Below, in pieces: positions 1 to 4,635 of a DNA stretch of 5,090 nt (position 1 is its first letter; each line of letters starts with the position of its first letter). Where the stretch lies: the NCBI GenBank assembly GCA_039815415.1, contig JBCBZH010000293.1:1-5090 (forward strand). Direction: 5' to 3'. The notes under the pieces were generated by a model, which saw only the letters and a list, made by a program, of their open reading frames with translations, was not told the DNA's origin and did no database searches. Source of the DNA: JBCBZH01 sp039815415. GTDB taxonomy: Bacteria; Bacteroidota; Rhodothermia; Rhodothermales; Rubricoccaceae. A program made the position numbers and the translations under genes.

Positions 1-1723
1 ACTTGACGGCATTGGAGACCAGATTGGAGAGCACCTGGTGGAGCCGCTTATCATCTCCGATGATGCGCGGAAGCTGCCCCCTCGCCGGAGGGACATACGT
101 CAGCTCGACCCCCTTATCGCCAGCTCGAGGAGCGAACTGCTCGAGAACGCTCAGGACGAGCGGCTGGAGGTCGACTGGCTTCTCCTCGAGGTCAACCCGG
201 TCGGCCTCGATCTTCGAGAAGTCCAGCACCTCATCAATGAGCTGGAGCAAGCGCTCGCTCGCCCTCTGGATGGTGTCGACGTAATCCGTCTGTACGGAGT
301 CCAGGCCTGTCGTCCCGAGCAGGTCGCTGTACCCGACCACGGCATTCATCGGGGTTCGAATCTCATGACTCATGGCCGCGAGGAACGCACTCTTGGCCCG
401 GTTCGCGGCCTCTGCCTCGTCTCGGGCAAGCACCAGGGCCTCTACAGTTCCTCGCAGCTTGGCCTCCGATGCTCGAAGGCGCTTTTCTCGGAGGTCGCGA
501 GAGAGAAGAGCGCCGGCCCATTGCGCGGCCAGGCGAATCAGCCTCCGCTCCGCATCTGAGAAGGGCTCTGCACTCGGCTGGGAGGAATAAAAGCTGATGA
601 CGGCTCGAACCTCCCCGTCGACGACAACGGGCGCTCCGATGTACGCCTCATGGCCGAAGACTTGGTAACACCGATGAGAGGCAAACTCTGACTCGGCCAT
701 GTGACCGATCGCAACCACGTTGCTCCGCTCGAATGGGAGTTCGCAGTACATGTCCTCCGCCGGTATCGTTCGCCCTGGCGGATTTGCGGCCACCCCAACC
801 TCATCGATGACCAAAAATTGTCCGTCCTCGACACGAGCCAGCATCCCGCCTTCTAGAGACAGGATATCCTTCATCTCGTCTAATACACGTCGGACCTGCT
901 GCGCAACGTCTCCACTCTTCGACGTTGCAGAAAGCAGCCGTTCGAGGTTGTCGGCCTGCACCTTTACACTCTCGCGGGCCAGATTTCTATCCGTGACATC
1001 GAGGCTGATGCCGACGCCTCCTTCAACGAGGCCGTCCGCACCCTTGACCGGAGACACCACGGTCTCAAAGGTTCGTCCATTGACCTCGACCAGTTGCCGT
1101 TCCTGGGCCCCTTTGAGAACAAGGCGGAGCATATCGATGAACCCTGGGAGTTCACCATACACCTCCGCCATGTTGTTGCCGACGTTCCAGCCTTGCCCTA
1201 CACCGAGGGTTTCCAGCGGCGCCCCCACGTGGAGCGTCATGGTGAGATCTGCGTCGAAGGCCCAGATGGTTGCTTCGGCGTCTCGGGCCGCTTCGTAGAG
1301 CGCAACCTGTTGGGCCTGCGCGCTGGCGACCGACCGCTTGGCCGCCTCGGTCTGATTGAGAGCCTCCACATTCGCCGTCAGGTCTTCGGTGAGCATCACA
1401 ATCCCTCCGATCTGCCCGCCCGTATACCACGGGCGGACCTCATAGCGGATGTACTGCGTCGATCCGTCCAGTCGCTCAAAGGCCTCGAGATCCGACTTCA
1501 CGACGCCGCCTGCTAGCGCGTGCTGGTGATGATTCACCTTCCAATCCTCCGGGATATCTGGGAATACATCGTAGTGGGAACGCCCATGAAGATCTCCTCT
1601 GTCTTCAATCTTGTAATCGCTCACCCACCGCTCACTGTACGCGAGGTACTTCATCTCATTGTCGAACAGTGCCATTGCTGCAGGTGACCGTTCAACAAAT
1701 ACCAGGAGATCAGAGTGTGGCAC
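1..1723 (-). CDS. PAS-PAS-GAF sensor histidine kinase (C-terminal part beyond window)
   Basis: Read on the minus strand, an uninterrupted frame of 574 residues runs from a GTG at 1723-1721 to the window edge. Visible domains in order: a PAS domain (about 5-118, core LFDNEMKYLAYSERW and ending near GGIVMLTEDLT), a second, more divergent PAS (about 140-246, ending GVGISLDVTDR), a GAF domain (about 257-411, ending near YIGAPVVVDGEVRAVISFYS and SDAERRLIRLAAQWAG), a short coiled linker (411-443) and a HisKA dimerisation domain (443-508) with phosphoacceptor His453 in SHEIRTPMN. The HATPase domain begins near 552, and its N-box (LVSNAVK) is cut by the edge. The SHEIRTPMN type is common in hybrid kinases, so a receiver domain may follow; that is inference. 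No membrane segment is seen, so it is probably cytosolic. Start choice: an in-frame TAG lies upstream near 1768 and no ATG comes before the PAS core. TTG at 1744-1742 is an alternative. No clear Shine-Dalgarno is present. The ligand is unknown. Confidence 0.93.
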   Translation of the reverse strand, partial: MPHSDLLVFVERSPAAMALFDNEMKYLAYSERWVSDYKIEDRGDLHGRSHYDVFPDIPEDWKVNHHQHALAGGVVKSDLEAFERLDGSTQYIRYEVRPWYTGGQIGGIVMLTEDLTANVEALNQTEAAKRSVASAQAQQVALYEAARDAEATIWAFDADLTMTLHVGAPLETLGVGQGWNVGNNMAEVYGELPGFIDMLRLVLKGAQERQLVEVNGRTFETVVSPVKGADGLVEGGVGISLDVTDRNLARESVKVQADNLERLLSATSKSGDVAQQVRRVLDEMKDILSLEGGMLARVEDGQFLVIDEVGVAANPPGRTIPAEDMYCELPFERSNVVAIGHMAESEFASHRCYQVFGHEAYIGAPVVVDGEVRAVISFYSSQPSAEPFSDAERRLIRLAAQWAGALLSRDLREKRLRASEAKLRGTVEALVLARDEAEAANRAKSAFLAAMSHEIRTPMNAVVGYSDLLGTTGLDSVQTDYVDTIQRASERLLQLIDEVLDFSKIEADRVDLEEKPVDLQPLVLSVLEQFAPRAGDKGVELTYVPPARGQLPRIIGDDKRLHQVLSNLVSNAVK

Positions 1724-1966
1724 GATGTTTTTCTGGCTACCCAATGAGGAGACAGTTAAGGTACACTATGGCATGAGCCAGCGAAAACTTGTGACGCCCA
1801 CATCTTTCACTGTTTTGTAGATCAAACACTTCCCGGAACGGCCCCTCCAATCATCCCCCTTCGCTGCAGCTTCACTACAGTCGCCTGCACGAAACGCACC
1901 TCCGTGCCGTATCCTCCCTGCCCTCCTGCATGACTCTGGCCGTTTCGGCACAGTCCGGCCCCACTT
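1724..1966. other. Intergenic spacer between divergent kinase gene and tRNA-Pro
   Basis: This gene-free stretch should hold the minus-strand promoter of the PAS-GAF kinase and the plus-strand promoter of the tRNA. I could not identify a convincing -35/-10 pair for either. Weak partial matches exist, such as TTGTGA at 1789-1794, but nothing is correctly spaced to a good -10. Reading frames here on the minus strand run through the tRNA antisense and are not credible genes. Confidence 0.5.
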
Positions 1967-2040
1967 CGGGATGTGGCGCAGCCCGGTAGCGCGCCTCGTT
2001 CGGGACGAGGAGGTCGTGGGTTCAAATCCCGCCATCCCGA
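1967..2040 (+). tRNA. tRNA-Pro (anticodon CGG)
   Basis: A complete 74-base cloverleaf can be folded by eye. The acceptor stem pairs CGGGATG (1967-1973) with CATCCCG (2033-2039), followed by discriminator A at 2040. The D arm is GCGCAGCCCGGTAGCGC. The anticodon stem pairs CCTCG with CGAGG around the loop TTCGGGA, giving anticodon CGG, which reads proline codon CCG. The T arm carries the usual GGTTCAAATCC. The first pair C1-G72 is a known feature of bacterial proline tRNAs. The bases after the discriminator are CAC, so the 3' CCA is not encoded and must be added by the CCA-adding enzyme. Nothing resembling a duplicated tRNA 3' end (an attachment-site scar) is visible in the window. Confidence 0.97.
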
Positions 2041-2043
2041 CAC

Positions 2044-2077
2044 AGCGCCCCTCTGGCCTCACGGCTGGTGGGGCGCT
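2044..2077 (+). terminator. Stem-loop just downstream of tRNA-Pro
   Basis: AGCGCCCC (2044-2051) pairs perfectly with GGGGCGCT (2070-2077). The pairing continues inward after one T-T mismatch, through CTGGCC against GGCTGG with two G-T pairs, to a TCAC tetraloop. The stem starts four bases after the tRNA. Only two T residues follow, so it is not a classic T-tract terminator. It is most likely the tRNA transcript end or a 3' processing barrier. Confidence 0.65.
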
Positions 2078-2169
2078 TCGCTATGGCCACAAGGCGTAGG
2101 CGCCAAGCTGGCGACCGGCGAACTCTCGCCATCGACCCCTATGTTCCGGGTGGATCTCGAAGAGCAACC

Positions 2170-2589
2170 ATGCGAAACCTGCTCGGCATTCTCACCGCCC
2201 TCGTCGGCTTCGCGGCCTTCATGAGCATCGTCTGGGTGGGGTGTGGCACGTTCCTGAAGAACAACGAGGCCTACGAGCGCGGGCTGGCGACGGCCCTGGA
2301 CGACCCGACCGTCAACGAGCTTCTAGGGCCCCCGGTGGCGGAGAGCTGGTTTCTCAACGGGTCGGTGGAAAGCGGCGGCGGCCAGGCGCATGGGTCCTGG
2401 TCCACCCGAATCCGGGGCAGCGAGCGCTCCGGCACGCTCTACATCACGGGATACAAGCAGGGCGGCGCGTGGGGCGTGGTCAGCATGCGGCTCTCAGTCA
2501 GCGGCGAGAGCTACGACTACCTGCCCAGCCAGGGCTTCGTGCGCGAGTCCCAGGACGACGCTCCCGACTTCGACATCCTCCCCGGCTGA
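2170..2589 (+). CDS. Coa1-like (cytochrome c oxidase assembly factor Coa1 family) membrane protein
   Basis: The protein has 139 residues. Residues 4-28 form one hydrophobic segment (LLGILTALVGFAAFMSIVWV), read as a signal anchor. The rest is a small soluble domain with the Coa1/Tim21-like pattern: NNEAYERGLATALDDPTVNELLGPPV (written from residue 31, an N-terminal helix then LG-P), a polar loop, then a strand-rich part with RIRGSERSGTLYITGYKQGG and WGVVSMRLSV (101-110). In eukaryotes Coa1 helps assemble cytochrome c oxidase; the bacterial role is not established, so only the family is inferred. Start choice: the frame is open further upstream to ATGs at 2068 and 2083, but that extension is arginine-rich, overlaps the tRNA hairpin and precedes the membrane segment. 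ATG 2170 puts the anchor at the N terminus and has a weak GAAGAG upstream. Cys25 (VGC) is a poor lipobox because the -3 residue is Trp. No oxidase gene is nearby. It is convergent with the downstream kinase. Confidence 0.75.
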   Translation: MRNLLGILTALVGFAAFMSIVWVGCGTFLKNNEAYERGLATALDDPTVNELLGPPVAESWFLNGSVESGGGQAHGSWSTRIRGSERSGTLYITGYKQGGAWGVVSMRLSVSGESYDYLPSQGFVRESQDDAPDFDILPG

Positions 2590-2596
2590 CGCCCCT

Positions 2597-2632
2597 CGCC
2601 AGCTCGACGGGCGAACCGGTCTCGAGCTGGCG
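2597..2632. terminator. Bidirectional terminator-like palindrome between convergent genes
   Basis: An 11-base perfect inverted repeat, CGCCAGCTCGA (2597-2607) with TCGAGCTGGCG (2622-2632), encloses a 14-base loop. It lies in the 58-base gap between the Coa1-like stop (2589) and the stop of the minus-strand kinase (2648), the expected site for a shared terminator. There is no T-tract on either strand. Its AGCTCGA arm also recurs in the hairpin at 3985-4030. Confidence 0.65.
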
Positions 2633-2647
2633 CACCCGTTGACGTCG

Positions 2648-3955
2648 TCAGCTCGATGCACCCGGAAGCGTCACGGTCAGGGTCGTGCCCGTCCCTTCGA
2701 TACTGTCTATCGAGAGGGTTCCTTCGTGCCCGTGCGTCACGATGTCGTGGCTCAGGCTGAGGCCCAGGCCCGTCCCCTCTCCCGTCGGCTTCGTCGTGAA
2801 GAACGGCTCGAACACATTGGCCTGCACCGCTTCCGGCATTCCCAGCCCGTTGTCTACCACCCGGATCTCCACACCATCGGCCGTTTGATGCGTGGAGACC
2901 GTGACGGTGGGCGTGTAGCTGTCCGGTGCCTCGGCTGCGCGCTGGCGGACGGCATCGAAGGCATTGTCGAGCAGGTTGATGAGCACGCGCCCGATTTCCT
3001 GCGCCGCCAGCTCGACCGTCCCAACGGCATCGTCGAGCTGGAGATTGAATGTCGGGTTGGCGTCCGGGTGATGCGCCCGCATTCCGTGATAGGCCAGGTT
3101 GGCGTACTCCTCCACCAGCGCGTTGAGAGCGACGGGCTGGTGCTCGCCGGAGCCGCTGCGCGCGTGGGCCATCATGGCGCGTACGATGGCGTCGGCGCGG
3201 CGCCCGTGATGCTCGATCTTGGCCGCGTTGGTCTTCAGGTCGTCGAGCAACGCGTCGCGCTCCTCTGGGTCGGCTTCCGTCGTCAGCTCGTCGATGAGTT
3301 CCTGGGAGAGGCTGGCAAAGTTGGTAACGAAGTTGAGCGGGTTCTTGATCTCGTGCGCGATGCCCGCGGTGAGCTGCCCGAGCGAGGCCAGCTTCTCCTG
3401 CTGGACAAGCCGCGCCTGAGCCGCCTTGAGTTCGATGAGGGAGTGTTCCAGCTCCGCCGTTCGTTCCGCCACCTCGATCTCAAGAATGCTGGTGCGTCGC
3501 TTCAGAGTCTCCGCGAGGGTATCGCCTTCTTCTTGCCGAGCGTCGGCCATCGAGAAGTGCACGTTGAGGATGAGCCAGCGCTCTGCTTGCTTCTCCAACA
3601 CGTACGTCGCCCGGGGGTTGACCTGATGCCGTGTGCCATCCACGATTACCTCGGACCGAATCTGACACTCGGCCAACGCAAGGTCAGTGCGTAGCATCCG
3701 CACGTTGACCCAGGGGAGGTCAAACGACGTCGGCGCATCGGGCATCTCCGCCTTCTCGCGGCGGAACAGCTCGGCCATCGCCTCCCGATTGGGATAGTAT
3801 TCCCCCATCCCGGTCCCAAGACCCGTGAAGTCCTCCGCGATGTACGAGAGCGTGTCTTCTACGGCCTGATCTCTCGGATCGGACCATGTCTCGAGGTAGG
3901 CGCGGATCGTTGCAGCGACCTCTTTCTCAGCTGGAGACGGCGTGGACATGGACAA
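2648..3955 (-). CDS. Orphan cytosolic histidine kinase with N-terminal SnoaL/NTF2-like domain
   Basis: The frame is 435 residues from a TTG at 3955-3953, or 433 from ATG 3949-3947. Residues 12-137 look like a SnoaL_3/NTF2-type cone fold: an opening helix (VAATIRAYLETW), IAEDFTGLGTG, then strands ending RWLILNVHFSMADA. This domain replaces a usual sensor and probably binds a small molecule or dimerises; the ligand is unknown. A coiled coil follows (145-188). HisKA carries phosphoacceptor His201 in AHEIKNPLNFV. The ATPase domain is complete: N-box INLLDNAFDAV (326-336), G1 DNGLGM (368-373), F-box EPFFTTK (383-389), G2 GEGTGLGLS (392-400) and a final GTTLTVTLP. All catalytic boxes are intact, so an active kinase is expected. 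No membrane segment or receiver domain is present, and no response regulator gene is adjacent. It lies 14 bases after the small lipoprotein-like frame and is convergent with the Coa1-like gene. Confidence 0.95.
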   Translation of the reverse strand: MSMSTPSPAEKEVAATIRAYLETWSDPRDQAVEDTLSYIAEDFTGLGTGMGEYYPNREAMAELFRREKAEMPDAPTSFDLPWVNVRMLRTDLALAECQIRSEVIVDGTRHQVNPRATYVLEKQAERWLILNVHFSMADARQEEGDTLAETLKRRTSILEIEVAERTAELEHSLIELKAAQARLVQQEKLASLGQLTAGIAHEIKNPLNFVTNFASLSQELIDELTTEADPEERDALLDDLKTNAAKIEHHGRRADAIVRAMMAHARSGSGEHQPVALNALVEEYANLAYHGMRAHHPDANPTFNLQLDDAVGTVELAAQEIGRVLINLLDNAFDAVRQRAAEAPDSYTPTVTVSTHQTADGVEIRVVDNGLGMPEAVQANVFEPFFTTKPTGEGTGLGLSLSHDIVTHGHEGTLSIDSIEGTGTTLTVTLPGASS

Positions 3956-3962
3956 CGGGATA

Positions 3963-3965
3963 CCT
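3963..3965 (-). promoter_or_regulatory. Possible Shine-Dalgarno (AGG) for the SnoaL-kinase TTG start
   Basis: On the minus strand, AGG sits seven bases before the TTG at 3955, a normal spacing, but 13 bases before the ATG at 3949. This mildly favours the TTG start. The match is only three bases, and both starts leave the SnoaL-like domain intact. Confidence 0.3.
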
Positions 3966-3969
3966 GGGC

Positions 3970-4110
3970 TCAGGGTCTACACGAGTCACCCGCTCGACGC
4001 CATGCATTCCGGCGCCCTCGAGCTGGTGACAGACCTACTCGGTGCGCAGGTCCGTCGCCGGGGTCGCAGGCGGCGAGGGCGAGGAACGGGGCGAGCAGCA
4101 GGCGGCGCAT
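3970..4110 (-). CDS. Possible 46-residue lipoprotein, or 5' remnant of a lipoprotein gene
   Basis: An ATG at 4110-4108 opens a 46-residue frame beginning MRRLLLAPFLALAACDPG. This is a textbook lipoprotein signal: two arginines, an 11-residue hydrophobic core and lipobox LAAC with Cys15, which would be lipidated and anchored in a membrane. The next residues (DPGDG) suit a lipoprotein linker, but the remaining part is arginine-rich and has no recognisable fold. Most of that tail is encoded by the stem-loop at 3985-4030. The simplest reading is therefore that only the start of a former lipoprotein gene remains, with the repeat element joined to it. A genuine tiny lipoprotein is the alternative. 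It ends 14 bases before the SnoaL-kinase start and begins 71 bases after the HxlR stop, on the same strand. No good ribosome binding site is visible. The frame extends upstream to 4248, but that part overlaps the HxlR gene. Confidence 0.35.
   Translation of the reverse strand: MRRLLLAPFLALAACDPGDGPAHRVGLSPARGRRNAWRRAGDSCRP
3985..4030. repeat. Long stem-loop with AGCTCGA-type arms
   Basis: GTCACCCGCTCGA (3985-3997) pairs with TCGAGCTGGTGAC (4018-4030) in 12 of 13 positions around a 20-base loop. CGCC (3998-4001) and GGCG (4011-4014) can extend the pairing inside the loop. On the minus strand it would form upstream of the SnoaL-kinase. It could act as a terminator for transcripts coming from the HxlR side or be a dispersed palindromic repeat. 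Its right arm shares TCGAGCTGG with the palindrome at 2597-2632. Confidence 0.55.
4020..4032 (+). repeat. Direct repeat copy 1, GAGCTGGTGACAG
   Basis: This 13-base word recurs exactly at 4148-4160. Here it forms most of the right arm of the stem-loop 3985-4030. A TCTAC word lies near each copy (3976-3980 and 4136-4140), so the two copies may be degenerate members of one larger element. Confidence 0.5.
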
Positions 4111-4147
4111 GAACCGTGGGGGAGTCTGCCCAGAGTCTACGTCCCCT

Positions 4148-4174
4148 GAGCTGGTGACAGGCTTGAACTCACCA
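4148..4174. repeat. Direct repeat copy 2 and small hairpin behind the HxlR gene
   Basis: The second GAGCTGGTGACAG copy spans 4148-4160. It overlaps an inverted repeat, TGGTGA (4152-4157) with TCACCA (4169-4174), around an 11-base loop. It sits seven bases past the HxlR stop on the minus strand, where a terminator would be expected. The stem is only six base pairs and no T-tract follows, so termination is uncertain. Confidence 0.4.
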
Positions 4175-4181
4175 CGCGCCC

Positions 4182-4550
4182 CTAGGAGTCGACGACGTCT
4201 GGCAGGGCTTCCGTCCACTGCCGGAGTTCGTCGAGGAACCCAAGACACGTTGCCCCAAGTGGAGTGATGGAATATGCCACCCCTGGGGGCCGGGTCTCGA
4301 CAACCTCACGGGTGACCAGACCGTGGGCCTCGAGATGCCGGAGCCGCTCTGAGATCATCTTCTTGCTCGCGCCGCCGACCATCCGAGCAAGGTCGTTGAA
4401 CCGCACAGGGCCATCCTTTAGGTGCCACAGGATCGACCCCGTCCACTTCCCACCGAGAAGGCGCATGCCGCGTTCGATTGAGCAGGGCTCATTGCACGCG
4501 TCCACCGCGGTCTTCCGGCCTCTCTTGTCTGTTTCGATTCGCGCATCCAT
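4182..4550 (-). CDS. HxlR-family winged helix-turn-helix transcriptional regulator
   Basis: The protein has 122 residues. It shows the HxlR signature almost end to end: CSIERGMRLLGGKWTGSILW (23-42), the DGPVRFNDLAR segment (46-56), the recognition region ASKKMISERLRHLEAHGLV (61-79) and the wing REVVETRPPGVAYSITPLG (81-99), then a C-terminal dimerisation helix. Cys23 sits at the position before the first helix where redox-sensing members (for example YodB and HypR of Bacillus) carry their reactive cysteine; Cys19 and Cys102 are also present. That family knowledge suggests, but does not prove, thiol sensing. Start choice: ATG 4550-4548 gives a normal N terminus, while the upstream frame to 4646 would cross the shared promoter. 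It is divergent from the peroxiredoxin-like gene, with 85 bases between the start codons, and probably controls both genes. It ends with TAG at 4184-4182. Confidence 0.95.
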   Translation of the reverse strand: MDARIETDKRGRKTAVDACNEPCSIERGMRLLGGKWTGSILWHLKDGPVRFNDLARMVGGASKKMISERLRHLEAHGLVTREVVETRPPGVAYSITPLGATCLGFLDELRQWTEALPDVVDS

Positions 4551-4555
4551 AAGAC

Positions 4556-4592
4556 TGGTTACAAAAAGTATACTAGTTGATAGTCGTAACCA
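4556..4592. promoter_or_regulatory. Divergent promoter and nested inverted repeats (likely HxlR operator)
   Basis: This AT-rich stretch between the two start codons contrasts with its GC-rich surroundings. An outer perfect repeat, TGGTTAC (4556-4562) and GTAACCA (4586-4592), encloses three smaller palindromes: TAC-N5-GTA (4560-4570), AGTATACT (4567-4574 or one base on) and ACTA-N5-TAGT (4572-4584). TAC/GTA half sites separated by a short AT spacer resemble operators known for HxlR-type regulators such as YodB and HypR. TATACT (about 4569-4574) is a good -10 candidate and, being palindromic, can serve either strand; no strong -35 is seen. A regulator bound here would cover the promoter of both genes. 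Binding is inferred. Confidence 0.6.
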
Positions 4593-4635
4593 AGATAGCG
4601 AGGTTGGCGCGGACCGAAACCTGTCTCCACGATCG

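Noticed and set aside
38..1516. Several plus-strand frames of 140-192 residues
   Set aside because: They lie opposite the PAS-PAS-GAF kinase, whose minus-strand frame shows clear domains over the whole stretch.
1741..1820. Possible promoters for the PAS-GAF kinase and for the tRNA
   Set aside because: Only partial -35 or -10 words were found, with wrong spacing on either strand, so none is annotated as a promoter.
1766..2062. Minus-strand frames of 73 and 98 residues with GWRDLNPRPPRPERGALPG-like text
   Set aside because: They are the antisense of tRNA-Pro. This translation pattern is a familiar false gene in annotations.
2068..2169. N-terminal extension of the Coa1-like protein from ATG 2068 or 2083
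   Set aside because: It is arginine-rich, overlaps the tRNA hairpin and would put the membrane segment internally. ATG 2170 is the better start.
1973..2224. Plus-strand 83-residue frame starting inside the tRNA
   Set aside because: It begins within the tRNA and overlaps the Coa1-like gene in another frame; no family pattern is visible.
2390..3694. 434-residue plus-strand frame
   Set aside because: It is mostly the antisense of the SnoaL-kinase, with arginine-rich, low-complexity text, a usual artefact in high-GC DNA. It also overlaps the Coa1-like gene out of frame.
3970..4248. 92-residue form of the lipoprotein-like frame starting at 4248
   Set aside because: The first 46 residues overlap the HxlR gene and look random; only the part from 4110 has a lipoprotein signal.
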